The position numbers were made by a program, and so were the translations under genes. The notes under the pieces were generated by a model that worked only from the letters and a program-made list of their open reading frames with translations, searched no databases and was not told the origin of the DNA. Positions 45,734-54,570 of a stretch of 64,000 bases of DNA are shown here, in pieces. The stretch's first letter is position 1; every line of letters begins with the position of its first letter. Source of the DNA: Tropicimonas sp. IMCC34043 (GTDB lineage Bacteria; Pseudomonadota; Alphaproteobacteria; Rhodobacterales; Rhodobacteraceae); contig NZ_QMEK01000001.1 of assembly GCF_003390845.1 (NCBI RefSeq), forward strand, positions 1,984,001-2,048,000, read 5' to 3'.

Positions 45734-45763
45734 TTGACAATTGGCGGCGCGATTGGGTTAAGG
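45734..45763 (+). promoter_or_regulatory. Probable sigma-70 promoter of greA
   Basis: TTGACA (45734-45739), 18-base spacer and TTAAGG (45758-45763), 44 bases before the greA start. The -35 is perfect and the -10 reasonable. Confidence 0.6.
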
Positions 45764-45806
45764 GCCTTCAACCCGAACATACCCTAATCAACGGTTCAGG
45801 ACTGAA

Positions 45807-46277
45807 ATGGAAAAGATCCCGATGACCCGCTCGGGTCACGTCGCCCTTGACGAGGAACTGCGGACGCTCAAATCGGTCGAGCGGCCGGCGATCATTCGTG
45901 CCATTGCCGAGGCCCGCGAACATGGCGATCTGTCGGAAAACGCCGAGTACCATTCGGCCCGCGAAAAGCAGAGCTTTGTCGAGGGCCGGATCAAGGAACT
46001 GGAAGGCCTGCTCTCGCGGGCCGAAGTGATCGATCCGGCAAAGCTGTCGGGTCCGATCAAGTTCGGCGCGACGGTGACCATCCTCGACGAGGATACCGAC
46101 GAGAAAAAGACCTATCAGATCGTCGGCGAGGCCGAGGCCGATCTGGAAAAGGGTCTGCTGAACATCCGCTCGCCGATCGCGCGGGCACTGATCGGCAAGG
46201 AGGTCGGCGACACCGTCGAGGTGCGCACACCCGGTGGCGAAAAGGGCTACGAGGTTCTCGGCATCAAGTACGTCTGA
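45807..46277 (+). CDS. greA: Transcription elongation factor GreA
   Basis: 156 residues. The N-terminal coiled-coil has [19 protein letters not shown] with the acidic loop tip (D/E) that enters the RNA polymerase secondary channel; the C-terminal FKBP-like domain holds [20 protein letters not shown]. It rescues backtracked polymerase by stimulating transcript cleavage. The ATG at 45807 begins [18 protein letters not shown], as in other alphaproteobacteria. Confidence 0.96.
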   Translation: MEKIPMTRSGHVALDEELRTLKSVERPAIIRAIAEAREHGDLSENAEYHSAREKQSFVEGRIKELEGLLSRAEVIDPAKLSGPIKFGATVTILDEDTDEKKTYQIVGEAEADLEKGLLNIRSPIARALIGKEVGDTVEVRTPGGEKGYEVLGIKYV

Positions 46278-46293
46278 GTCGGATCGGCACATA

Positions 46294-47307
46294 ATGACCC
46301 GCGAACAGCACCAGACGCCCCGTGGCGCCAAACCCGCTTCGGGATGGTCCGGCCGGCATGGCCCGGCCGCCACCATTGCGCTGGTGCTCAGCGCGCTGTG
46401 GCTGGTTGCGGCGCTGGTGTTCTTCGTGCTGATGCCCGGCGCCGGGGCGGGATCGGGGCTGATGACGCTGGTCGCGATCCTGATGCCGCTTGCGCTGATC
46501 TGGACCGCAGCCCTTGTGGCGCGCAGCACCCGGACCCTGCACGAGGAAAACCGGCGCCTGAAGGCCGATGTCGCGGCAATGCGCGCCGATCACCTTGCCC
46601 GCGACCCGGACGCCGCCGCAACCGGTGGCACGCCGCTGGCCCAGAAGCTTGACGAGATCGCGCGGGTGCAAAAAAAGACCGAGGCCGCGCTGGCGCATCT
46701 GACCTCGAACCTGCGCAGCGCAGCGACCAGCCAGGGCCGCGACCGCCCGGCGCTGCAATCCGCTCGCAGTGCAGAGCCCGCGGATTTCGACCAGCAGACG
46801 CTGGCGCTGAAGACCCCGCCCGAGATACAGCAACCGCCGATCTCGACCGAGGATTTCATCGCAGCCCTGAACTTTCCGGCCGACGAAAAAGACCGCGAGG
46901 GATTTCGCGCACTGGCCCGGGCGCTGCGCGACCCGATGGCGGCTGGCCTCGTGCGCTCGGCGCAGGACATGCTGACGCTGTTGTCCGAAGACGGGCTCTA
47001 TATGGACGACTTCGCGCCCGACCGCGCACGCCCCGAGCTGTGGCGGCAATTCGCCCGCGGCGAACGCGGACCCGAGATCAGCGGGCTCGGCGGAATACGG
47101 GATCGTGAAAGCCTGGCGCGGGCTGCCGGCCGGATGCGGCAGGACCCGGTGTTCCGCGATGTCGCGCATCACTTCCTGCGCCGCTTCGACACCGCCCTGT
47201 CGCGGTTCGAAAAGGACGCCAGCGACGCCGAGGTTTCGGCCTTCGCCGATACCCGCACCGCACGCGCCTTCATGCTGGTTGGCCGGGTCTCGGGCACATT
47301 TCACTGA
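46294..47307 (+). CDS. Membrane protein of unknown function downstream of greA
   Basis: 337 residues. Two transmembrane helices (about 26-48 and 56-76) are followed by a predicted coiled-coil (LHEENRRLKADVAAMRADHL and LAQKLDEIARVQKKTEAALAHL) and a 150-residue soluble C-terminal domain (FIAALNFPADEKDREGFRALARALRD). No family name comes to mind. It starts 16 bases after greA, so it is almost certainly cotranscribed with it. The cytosolic coiled-coil and C-terminal domain suggest a scaffold or interaction role, which is inference. Confidence 0.78.
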   Translation: MTREQHQTPRGAKPASGWSGRHGPAATIALVLSALWLVAALVFFVLMPGAGAGSGLMTLVAILMPLALIWTAALVARSTRTLHEENRRLKADVAAMRADHLARDPDAAATGGTPLAQKLDEIARVQKKTEAALAHLTSNLRSAATSQGRDRPALQSARSAEPADFDQQTLALKTPPEIQQPPISTEDFIAALNFPADEKDREGFRALARALRDPMAAGLVRSAQDMLTLLSEDGLYMDDFAPDRARPELWRQFARGERGPEISGLGGIRDRESLARAAGRMRQDPVFRDVAHHFLRRFDTALSRFEKDASDAEVSAFADTRTARAFMLVGRVSGTFH

Positions 47308-47331
47308 ACCTGCCTGCGCCTTTGCAATAGC

Positions 47332-47350
47332 GGCGGGCATGCCGCCCGCC
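47332..47350. terminator. Hairpin between converging genes at 47.3 kb
   Basis: GGCGGGC (47332-47338) pairs with GCCCGCC (47344-47350) across ATGCC. No T-run, so low confidence as a terminator. Confidence 0.35.
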
Positions 47351-47363
47351 CGAGGTCCGGCCC

Positions 47364-47978
47364 CTAGCGTATCCCGTGATCGCCAAGACAGCCGCCGGGA
47401 CCAAGCGGCAGGCACATGGTCGTGGCATGGCGGAACGAGAACAGGTGCGAGAATACGCCCATCCGCATCTCGCCAACCGCGGTGAAGCCGCGTCGTTCGT
47501 AAAGCGCCCGCGCCCGGAAATTGCTGTCGATCACCTCAAGGCGCACCTCGTGCATGCCGCGCGCCGCGGCCTCGGCCACGATCGCCTCGATCAGGGCAGT
47601 GCCGACACCCAGCCCGCGGGCGCGTTCATGAACGAACAATCCGTCGAGCAGCAACTGCCCGGGCTTCAGCGGCCTGTCGGTCAGATCCAGCAGCGGTCCG
47701 CGCCACAGCGCGCCAAACCAGCCATAGCTGCGCGCGAGCTGGGGATAGGTTCCCACGACCAGCCCGCCACGGTCGGTCTTGAACCCGGCGATCCCCAGAA
47801 GCTCGCCCGATTCGCCCTGCGCCGAAATCGCGTGTTCCGATCGGAGGGCATCGTGGAGAAAGTGCAGCGCCTTGGCCTCGGGCGCCATCACGCGGCCAAG
47901 CTTGCCCGAAAACACGCGCCAGAACAGCTGAACGACTTCGTCCCGCTGATGCTCGGGAAACCCGCGCTGGATGAACAT
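47364..47978 (-). CDS. GNAT family N-acetyltransferase
   Basis: 204 residues. The acetyl-CoA pyrophosphate loop reads VHERARGLGVGTALIEAIV (motif A, R/QxxGxG/A as RGLGVG), followed by RLEVIDSNFRARALYERRGF (motif B). Substrate unknown; relatives acetylate amines, peptides or protein N-termini. The ATG at 47978 begins MFIQRGFPEHQRDEVV; longer frames upstream overlap the promoter of the neighbour and lack domain sequence. Confidence 0.85.
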   Translation of the reverse strand: MFIQRGFPEHQRDEVVQLFWRVFSGKLGRVMAPEAKALHFLHDALRSEHAISAQGESGELLGIAGFKTDRGGLVVGTYPQLARSYGWFGALWRGPLLDLTDRPLKPGQLLLDGLFVHERARGLGVGTALIEAIVAEAAARGMHEVRLEVIDSNFRARALYERRGFTAVGEMRMGVFSHLFSFRHATTMCLPLGPGGCLGDHGIR

Positions 47979-48149
47979 CGCAAACCTCGCCCCCGCACCT
48001 GCACCCCGCCGGGGTCGGGCCCGGCGCGAGTCCGTCCCCACCTGGGCACGGTCCCAGCATACTAGGCCGAGACGAGACAATGAGCCAGAATTGCGTGAGA
48101 CGCACGCAGATCGCGGCAAGCGGCCGTTTCCGGCCAACCCCCGCAGCGA

Positions 48150-48797
48150 TCAGGGTTTTCCGCCCACCCCTTCGACAACGACGATGTCTGCCCGCGCCGC
48201 GGGGCTGTCGGTAATCGTGCCAAGATCCGACCGGTCGTCGGGGCTGTCGTCGTAATAGGTGCGGGTTCTGACGCCCGGGATCTCCTGGAAGGCGCGCATC
48301 GTTGCCTTCGGAAAGGGCGAACGCGGCATGTCCTGAAACCCCGGCACATCGCGCAATATCCGGCCGATCGAGGTGGTGCAAAGTGCACGGGGCACCGCGC
48401 CGTGGTCCTCGATCTGCTGCAACGCGATCTCGGCCTGCTCGGGCGTCACGACAACGTCCTGCCGGATCACGCGATATGTCTCGCGGGCGTGATAGTCGAC
48501 GAAGAAGTCGACCGCCGCATCGTCGATGCCATAATGCACGTCGGCCCGCTGCGGCAGCCGCGGGTGGTGGAAGGTACCGGCGGGGTTGAAGATCACCCGC
48601 TCGGACCCGTTCACCATCAGCGCCGAATGCGCGCCCTCGTTCGAGCGGTTGTTCACCATGGTGAACAGGGTGATCATCGGTGGCCCTTCGGCGCGATAGC
48701 GCGCCGCCTCGACCTGGGCGTCGGGAGCCCATGGGCCCTGAGCGGCGCAAGCCGCCAGAGTAAGCGGGAACAGAGCCGCCAGAAGTATAGATCTCAC
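48150..48797 (-). CDS. Lipoprotein with possible permuted papain-like active site
   Basis: 215 residues from a GTG at 48797 with AAGGA seven bases upstream; a lipobox LAAC near residue 16 (PLTLAAC) marks a lipoprotein signal. The mature region has ITLFTMVNNRSNEGAHSALMV, with a histidine in the N-terminal strand, and about 80 residues later RALCTTSIGRILRDV with a cysteine at the start of a helix. This His-then-Cys order recalls permuted NlpC/P60-like (DUF4105/LRAT-type) folds, but I cannot confirm the family. An ATG at 48824 gives nine extra residues and a less clean signal. Confidence 0.65.
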   Translation of the reverse strand: MRSILLAALFPLTLAACAAQGPWAPDAQVEAARYRAEGPPMITLFTMVNNRSNEGAHSALMVNGSERVIFNPAGTFHHPRLPQRADVHYGIDDAAVDFFVDYHARETYRVIRQDVVVTPEQAEIALQQIEDHGAVPRALCTTSIGRILRDVPGFQDMPRSPFPKATMRAFQEIPGVRTRTYYDDSPDDRSDLGTITDSPAARADIVVVEGVGGKP

Positions 48798-48866
48798 GAA
48801 ATGGTCCTTGCCTGTCTGCTGCATGTCCTGCCGAGTCCCGGTTGTACCCCGGGATCATCGTTGCGA

Positions 48867-49013
48867 TCAGCCGTTCACCAGTGCCAGAAAGATCAGCACG
48901 ATGATGCACAGGATCGCACCATTCGTGACCATGCGGATAAACCCGTTGAAGGTCTTTTCATGCTCCGCGATGTTCATGGTTCCGGGCTTGTGGGGTTCGC
49001 TGTCGTCGGCCAT
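48867..49013 (-). CDS. aa3-type cytochrome c oxidase subunit IV
   Basis: 48 residues, MADDSEPHKPGTMNIAEHEK and one transmembrane helix near the C-terminus (GAILCIIVLIFLALVNG), the exact size and layout of the small alphaproteobacterial aa3 oxidase subunit IV first seen in Paracoccus and Rhodobacter oxidase structures. The EHEKTFNGF segment is diagnostic. GAGGAG precedes the ATG at 49013. Other oxidase genes are not in this window; the gene is usually unlinked. Confidence 0.88.
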   Translation of the reverse strand: MADDSEPHKPGTMNIAEHEKTFNGFIRMVTNGAILCIIVLIFLALVNG

Positions 49014-49079
49014 GGCGCCGTCTCCTCTGCAGTGGTCTGTCCTGTCCTGTTCCCTGACTAGCGCAAGAAACCGTGGCTG

Positions 49080-50153
49080 TTAAGGCCGTTGCGAACACCC
49101 GGCATCCGCGACCTGCCACAGCCAGGCGCCCGCTGGGCCGGGCGAGCGGGTGATCCGGCCGTTCCGGTACAGGTGATTGAGGTGCCCTACGGATTCGGCC
49201 AGCGCGAGCCCGTATTCGCCGCCGCCGATCCGGCGCCGGAACAGCGGGGAAAAGCAGTCGTCGGCGGTGCGCGGCTGCGCGAGAAAGGCCATCAGCCGGT
49301 CGAGCGCCGCCCGTTGCCCGTCGGCCAGCTGCTGCAACCGCACCGGCAGACCGTAATAGGGCAGCTTGTGGCCCGGCAGCACAAGCTGATCGTCGCGCGC
49401 GAAGGGCGCCAGTGCCGCGCAACTTTCCAGCCATTCGCCCACCGGGTCGGCGTCGGGCTCGGTCGGATAGACCCCGAGATTGGGCGAGATCGAGCCGAGA
49501 AGCTGATCGCCGCCCAGCACCAGCGGTTCCTCGCGGCACCACAGCGTTGCATGTTCGGGCGCATGGCCATGGCCGATCCGCACGTCCCAGCTGCGCCCAC
49601 CGGCCGTCACCACGCTGCCCTCGACAATTCGCGTGAAGCCCAGCGGCAATGGCCAGACCATGTCGGCAAAGTTCACCGGCCGCTCTACCCGCCGTTTTTC
49701 CAGCAGGTCGGCCGGCATCCCGGCGCCGCGATAGAACGTCATCGCCGCAGGCGCGGTCGCCTCCTGTTCGTCCAGCACCAGCATCCGGGCATAAAGCCAC
49801 GAGGTCCGGGTGGTCACCAGCTCGACCCCGTGGCGTTCCACGAACCAGCCGGCCAGCCCGATGTGATCCGGGTGGTAATGGGTCACGATCACCCGGCGCA
49901 CCGGTTTGCCGCGCAGAGGCCCGGCGCCGAGGATCCGCTCCCACAGATCGCGGCTGCGGGTCGAGGAAAAGCCGGTATCGACCAGCGTCCAGCCGTCACC
50001 ATCATCGAGTACGAAGATGTTGACATGATCGAGCTTCATCGGCAGCGGCAGGCGCAGCCACAGGATGCCGGGGGCGACCTCGATTGCCGCGGCCTCTGCG
50101 GGCGGGACGGGAAAGGGATGGCGGATCGGATCGGCCTGCGGGATCGCGCTCAT
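49080..50153 (-). CDS. MBL-fold metallohydrolase
   Basis: 357 residues. The zinc-binding motif is His92-x-His94-x-Asp96-His97 (THYHPDHIG); further metal ligands lie in GHGHAPEHATLW and LPGHKLPYYG, so two zinc sites are complete. Members of this subgroup hydrolyse thioesters, lactones or phosphoesters. Its start ATG overlaps the stop of the acyl-CoA dehydrogenase gene (ATGA), so translation is coupled; a role in acyl-CoA or lactone handling is inferred. Confidence 0.87.
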   Translation of the reverse strand: MSAIPQADPIRHPFPVPPAEAAAIEVAPGILWLRLPLPMKLDHVNIFVLDDGDGWTLVDTGFSSTRSRDLWERILGAGPLRGKPVRRVIVTHYHPDHIGLAGWFVERHGVELVTTRTSWLYARMLVLDEQEATAPAAMTFYRGAGMPADLLEKRRVERPVNFADMVWPLPLGFTRIVEGSVVTAGGRSWDVRIGHGHAPEHATLWCREEPLVLGGDQLLGSISPNLGVYPTEPDADPVGEWLESCAALAPFARDDQLVLPGHKLPYYGLPVRLQQLADGQRAALDRLMAFLAQPRTADDCFSPLFRRRIGGGEYGLALAESVGHLNHLYRNGRITRSPGPAGAWLWQVADAGCSQRP

Positions 50154-51853
50154 GCTGATGCCAGTTCCTCCACGCTCAGGGCAAACAGCCCCTGCCCGCC
50201 CTCGCGAACCTGCACCAGCAGGCTCTCGTGCTCGGGCAGCAGGCGCCGAATGTAGAACCCGGCGAGGCCCGCGCGCGCGCCATCGCCGGCAAGCGCCGCC
50301 ACCAGATGGAAATGCGCCCCCAGCACCAGACCGAAGGCGCGCAGATAGGGCACACAGACGGCAAAGCGGTCTTCCATCGGCTGCTCGACCAGCCATTCGG
50401 TCGCTTCGCGCAGGTTCTCGGCTGCCCGCCAGACCGGCTCTGCCAGTTCGAGGCGTGCGGCGCGGACCTGATCGGAATGGGATTCGACCTCGTCGATCAA
50501 GCGATAGGCGGCCTCGCCGCCATCCGCCATCTTGCGCCCGACCAGATCCATCGCCTGAATGCCGTTGGTGCCCTCATAGATCTGGGTCACCCGCACGTCG
50601 CGGGCCAGTTGCGCCACGCCGGTCTCCTCGATGAACCCCATGCCGCCATGCACCTGAATGCCGGTCTGCGCCACCTCGTGGCCGGTGTCGGTGCCGAAGG
50701 CCTTGCTGATCGGTGTCAGCAGCGCGGCGCGCGCCTCCCACTCGGCACTGCCGGTCGCATGGGCCATGTCGATCGCCACCGCATTGGCAAACGCGATGGC
50801 GCGGGCGCCGAAGGTGCGCGCCTTCATCTCCATCACCATGCGCCGCACATCGGGGTGTTCGACAATCGTACCGGTGCCCGGGGCGCGGCCCTGACGGCGT
50901 TCCATGGCATAGGCGACGGCGGCCTGTGTCGCGGCCTCGGCGATGCCGATCCCCTCGACCCCGACGCCGAGGCGGGCGTTGTTCATCATGGTGAACATCG
51001 CAGCAAGTCCGCCGTTCGGTTCGCCCACAAGCCAGCCGGTCGCCCGGTCGTAGTCCATCACGCAGGTTGGCGAGCCATGGATGCCAAGCTTGTGCTCGAG
51101 GCTCACGACCTTCAGGCTGTTGGCACGACCGGCGTTGCCTTCGGCATCGGGCAGGTTGCGCGGCACCAGAAACAGGCTGATCCCGCGGGTTCCCGCGGCG
51201 GCATCGGGCAACCGCGCCAGCACCAGATGGCAGACATTCTCGACGAACTCGCAGTCGCCCCAGGTGATGAAGATCTTCTGCCCGGTGACCGCATAGGTGC
51301 CGTCGCCGTTCGGCTCTGCCCGGGCCGACAGCGCACCGACATCGCTGCCGGCCGACGATTCGGTCAGGTTCATCGTCCCGGTCCATTGGCCCGAAATCAG
51401 CTTTGGCAGATACAACGCCTTCAGCGTCTCGTCGGCATGGGCATGCAGCGCCTCGATCTGGCCCTGGGTCAGCATCGGGTTCAGCTGCATCGCAAGGCAG
51501 GCCCCCGACATCATGTCGTTGATCGCGGTCTGCAACGTCAGCGGCAGGCCCATCCCGCCATACTCGGTCGGCGCCGAAACGCTGATCCAGCCACCCTCGG
51601 CCATGGCGCGGAACGCTTCGGCATAGCCGGGCGAGCTGCGCAGCACACCGTTTTCCAGCCGGGCCGGGGTCAGATCGCCCGCGCGGTTGATCGGCGCGAT
51701 CACCTCGTCACAGAGCTTTCCGGCCTCGGTCAGGATCGCCTCGGTCATGTCGGGCGTCGCTTCGGCAAACAACTCGGTCGCCTGCACGCGGGCAAACCCC
51801 ACCACATGGTCGAGCAGGAACTTCAGATCGAAAGTCGGGGCATGATAGGTCAT
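50150..51853 (-). CDS. Acyl-CoA dehydrogenase with C-terminal extension
   Basis: 567 residues. An N-terminal helical domain, a central beta domain (TMNLTESSAGSDVGAL and KIFITWGD), a flavin-binding helical domain with QIYEGTNGIQAMDLVGRK, whose glutamate is the likely catalytic base, and a 100-residue C-terminal extension, as in DmdC-like (methylmercaptopropionyl-CoA) and related long-form enzymes. It oxidises acyl-CoA at alpha-beta and gives electrons to ETF. GAGGAGG precedes the ATG at 51853. Substrate unproven. Confidence 0.9.
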   Translation of the reverse strand: MTYHAPTFDLKFLLDHVVGFARVQATELFAEATPDMTEAILTEAGKLCDEVIAPINRAGDLTPARLENGVLRSSPGYAEAFRAMAEGGWISVSAPTEYGGMGLPLTLQTAINDMMSGACLAMQLNPMLTQGQIEALHAHADETLKALYLPKLISGQWTGTMNLTESSAGSDVGALSARAEPNGDGTYAVTGQKIFITWGDCEFVENVCHLVLARLPDAAAGTRGISLFLVPRNLPDAEGNAGRANSLKVVSLEHKLGIHGSPTCVMDYDRATGWLVGEPNGGLAAMFTMMNNARLGVGVEGIGIAEAATQAAVAYAMERRQGRAPGTGTIVEHPDVRRMVMEMKARTFGARAIAFANAVAIDMAHATGSAEWEARAALLTPISKAFGTDTGHEVAQTGIQVHGGMGFIEETGVAQLARDVRVTQIYEGTNGIQAMDLVGRKMADGGEAAYRLIDEVESHSDQVRAARLELAEPVWRAAENLREATEWLVEQPMEDRFAVCVPYLRAFGLVLGAHFHLVAALAGDGARAGLAGFYIRRLLPEHESLLVQVREGGQGLFALSVEELASA

Positions 51854-51865
51854 GAACGGCTCCTC

Positions 51866-51895
51866 CTCTTGCGGCCTTGGCTCTTGCGGCCTTGG
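51866..51895. repeat. Perfect 15-base tandem duplication before the acyl-CoA dehydrogenase gene
   Basis: CTCTTGCGGCCTTGG occurs twice without gap (51866-51880 and 51881-51895), directly next to the ribosome-binding site of the gene at 51853. Probably a recent slippage duplication in the leader. Confidence 0.75.
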
Positions 51896-51999
51896 CATAG
51901 CGCTGTCCGGCGCGTAATTGTCTCACGGCTTTCCGGGCGCGGCCAATCTACTCTTCGCGGCCGCCGGGCGGATAGTCTGACTGAACGTCACGAGGTTTC

Positions 52000-52950
52000 A
52001 TGACCACAAGGACCGAACTGCTGCCGGCCGATGCCGCCGGGCTTGATCGTGCCGCCGGGCTGCTGGCAAAGGGTGCGCTCGTCGCCTTTCCGACCGAGAC
52101 CGTCTATGGCCTTGGCGCCGATGCGCGACAGGGCGAGGCGGTGGCGCGGATTTTCGAGGCCAAGGGCCGGCCGCGGTTCAATCCGCTGATCGTGCATGTT
52201 CCCGATCTGGCAGCGGCCGAACGCTATGGCCGGTTCGACGATGATGCGCTGGCGCTGGCTGTTGCATTCTGGCCCGGGCCGCTGACGCTGGTCGTGCCAG
52301 CGCGCGAAGGCGCCGGGCTTTCGGATCTGATCAGTGCGGGTCTGCCCAACGTGGCGCTCCGGGTGCCGCGGGGCGCGGTGGCGCAGGCGCTGCTGCACCG
52401 CTTTGCCGGGCCGATTGCGGCGCCCTCGGCCAATCCCTCGGGCCGGGTCAGCCCGACCCGCGCAGCCCATGTCCTCGACGGTCTGTCGGGACGGATCGCT
52501 GCGGTGATCGACGGCGGCGCGGCCGAGGTCGGGGTCGAATCGACCATCATCGGCTGCTTCGATCATCCCCGGCTGTTGCGCCCGGGCGGGCTGCCGGTCG
52601 AGGCGGCCGAGGCCGCCATCGGCCGCCCGCTCGCGCATGCGCCGGAAACCGGCAGCCCCAGCGCGCCGGGCCAGCTTGCCTCGCATTATGCCCCCGCGGC
52701 GGCGCTGCGCCTGAACGCAAACGCCCCGCGGCCCGGCGAAAGCTATCTCGGCTTTGGCCCGCATGGATCTGCAGAGGGGCTGAACCTCTCGCCCTCGGGC
52801 GATCTGGTCGAGGCGGCGGCGAACCTGTTCGATTATCTGCGCCAGCTCGATGCCCTGCCCTCCCGCGCCATCGCGGTCGCGCCGGTGCCGGCCACGGGGC
52901 TTGGCCGTGCGATCAACGACCGGCTGGAGCGTGCAGCCGCGCCGCGCTGA
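52000..52950 (+). CDS. sua5: L-threonylcarbamoyladenylate synthase, Sua5 type
   Basis: 316 residues. The YrdC/TsaC domain (1-205) has PTETVYGLGADA, FEAKGRPRFNPL and the SxN motif SANPSGRVSPT, needed for ATP and threonine binding; from about 225 on, a Sua5 C-terminal domain completes the long form (LASHYAPAA hinge). It makes threonylcarbamoyl-AMP for the t6A37 modification of tRNAs that read ANN codons. ATG at 52000 follows CGAGGTTTC. Divergent from the acyl-CoA dehydrogenase gene. Confidence 0.94.
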   Translation: MTTRTELLPADAAGLDRAAGLLAKGALVAFPTETVYGLGADARQGEAVARIFEAKGRPRFNPLIVHVPDLAAAERYGRFDDDALALAVAFWPGPLTLVVPAREGAGLSDLISAGLPNVALRVPRGAVAQALLHRFAGPIAAPSANPSGRVSPTRAAHVLDGLSGRIAAVIDGGAAEVGVESTIIGCFDHPRLLRPGGLPVEAAEAAIGRPLAHAPETGSPSAPGQLASHYAPAAALRLNANAPRPGESYLGFGPHGSAEGLNLSPSGDLVEAAANLFDYLRQLDALPSRAIAVAPVPATGLGRAINDRLERAAAPR

Positions 52951-53018
52951 GTTGCGGGCAGACGCCGGGCCTTGAATGGTCCCGGATTGGGATAGATCGA
53001 AGGCATTCCCGGCTCGGA

Positions 53019-53612
53019 CTATGCCCGCCCGGCATCGGCGCTCAGCAGCAGCGGGTCGATCCCCAGCGTCGCCAGCGCCCGTTCCCACTTGTTCGCATCG
53101 GGCGCCGAAAACACAATCTCGGGGCTGGCGTCGCAGGTCAGCCAGCCGTTGGCGGCGATCTCGGATTCAAGCTGCCCGGGCCCCCAGCCGGCATAACCCA
53201 GCGCCATCAGCGTCCGGTCCGGCCCGCGGTTGCGCGCCATGTCTTCAAGGATCTCCTGCGTTGCCGTCATCCCGAAGGTGTCGTCCACCACGAGCGTCGC
53301 GCGGTCTATCATATATTCGCCGCTGTGCAGCACGAACCCGCGCCCGGGTTCGACCGGGCCGCCAACGTGGATCCGCCGCAGTGGCGGCGCCCCGTCCCAT
53401 GCCCCGGCCGAAACCTCGATCCCAAGCTGTTCCAGCAACTCCTCGAAGCTCAGGTTCAGCGCCGGCTTGTTCACGATCAGCCCCATCGCCCCGTCCGGAG
53501 AATGGGCACACATATAGATAACCGACCGATCAAAGCGCGGATCCCCCATGCCCGGCATAGCGATCAGCATCTTTCCGGAAAGATCAAGGTATGGCTCGGG
53601 TTCGTTCGTCAT
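53019..53612 (-). CDS. YqgE/AlgH family protein
   Basis: 197 residues: MTNEPEPYLDLSGKMLIAMPGMGDPRFDRSVIYMCAHS (sampled in parts), GLIVNKP, HVGGPVEPGRGFVLHS and GYAGWGPGQLESEIAANGWL are YqgE hallmarks. Function uncertain; described as a possible regulator of alginate in Pseudomonas. ATG at 53612; an upstream 89-codon frame overlaps the divergent DsbD-like gene. Often next to a DsbD-domain gene in Rhodobacterales as here. Confidence 0.92.
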   Translation of the reverse strand: MTNEPEPYLDLSGKMLIAMPGMGDPRFDRSVIYMCAHSPDGAMGLIVNKPALNLSFEELLEQLGIEVSAGAWDGAPPLRRIHVGGPVEPGRGFVLHSGEYMIDRATLVVDDTFGMTATQEILEDMARNRGPDRTLMALGYAGWGPGQLESEIAANGWLTCDASPEIVFSAPDANKWERALATLGIDPLLLSADAGRA

Positions 53613-53727
53613 CCTCTTCAGTCTGGGGATGGCCCGGCCGCGAGACAAGGGCATCAACCGGATTTCGTCGCAATCCATCGCCACTATGTGATTTCCCAAT
53701 CGCACCCGCCTGCCTAGAGTGCGCCCT

Positions 53728-54552
53728 ATGAAAACGAATGCGCTCCGCCAGCTTGCCGTCTCTGCCGCTCTTGGCCTCGCCGCCCTTCCCGCCGATGCCG
53801 GTGGCGGGGCCGTTTCGCCCGACCAGGTCATCGCCGCCGAGATCCTGAGCGGCTGGCAGACCGACAGCGGCAGCCGCATGGCCGCGCTGCACCTGACGCT
53901 GGCACCGGGATGGAAGACCTATTGGCGCGCGCCGGGCGATGCCGGTATCCCGCCGACATTCTCGTGGGACGGGTCGAAAAACCTCAAATCCGTCCGCTAT
54001 CACTGGCCGCGGCCCGAGGTCTTTGAGTCCTTCGGGACGCGCACGGTCGGCTATCACGACGAACTGGTGCTGCCGATCGAACTGATCCCCAACGACCCAA
54101 CCGCCCCCATCGCGCTGCAAGGCGAGATGGATCTGGGCGTTTGCGAAACGATCTGCATGCCGGCGAAACTGCGGTTCTCGGCCGATCTGCAGGGGACTGG
54201 CCGCCCCGATGCGGCGATCAAGTCCGCGCTGGCGGCAGGCCCCGTCCCGGGCGCCCGCGCCGGCGTGCGCGAGGTGCGCTGCGAGGTCGGGCCGACCGCC
54301 GACGGCGTGCAACTGACCGCGACGATCCGGATGCCGGCGCTGAAGGGCGGCGAAGTCGCGCTGGTCGAGGCGGGCGATCCGCGGATCTGGGTTTCGGACC
54401 CGACGGCGCGGCGCAAGGGCGAGAATCTGACGGTGCAGGCCGATCTGGTGCCTGCGCGCGGCACGCCGCTGGCGCTCGACCGCAGCGCGCTGCGCTTTAC
54501 CGTCATCGGGTCGAAGGGTGCGGTCGACATCCTCGGCTGTACCCCGGGCTGA
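53728..54552 (+). CDS. Periplasmic DsbD/ScsB N-terminal-type domain protein
   Basis: 274 residues with a signal peptide (about 1-24). The N-terminal domain has the WKTYWRAPGDAGIPPTF pattern and a CETIC motif (LGVCETICMPAKL) with two cysteines positioned like the redox pair of the DsbD alpha/ScsB N-terminal domain; a second beta domain follows. It likely reduces or shields periplasmic proteins but lacks the DsbD membrane and thioredoxin parts, so the electron donor is not evident. Divergent from yqgE. Confidence 0.82.
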   Translation: MKTNALRQLAVSAALGLAALPADAGGGAVSPDQVIAAEILSGWQTDSGSRMAALHLTLAPGWKTYWRAPGDAGIPPTFSWDGSKNLKSVRYHWPRPEVFESFGTRTVGYHDELVLPIELIPNDPTAPIALQGEMDLGVCETICMPAKLRFSADLQGTGRPDAAIKSALAAGPVPGARAGVREVRCEVGPTADGVQLTATIRMPALKGGEVALVEAGDPRIWVSDPTARRKGENLTVQADLVPARGTPLALDRSALRFTVIGSKGAVDILGCTPG

Positions 54553-54570
54553 GCACGCCCGCCGCAGGCG

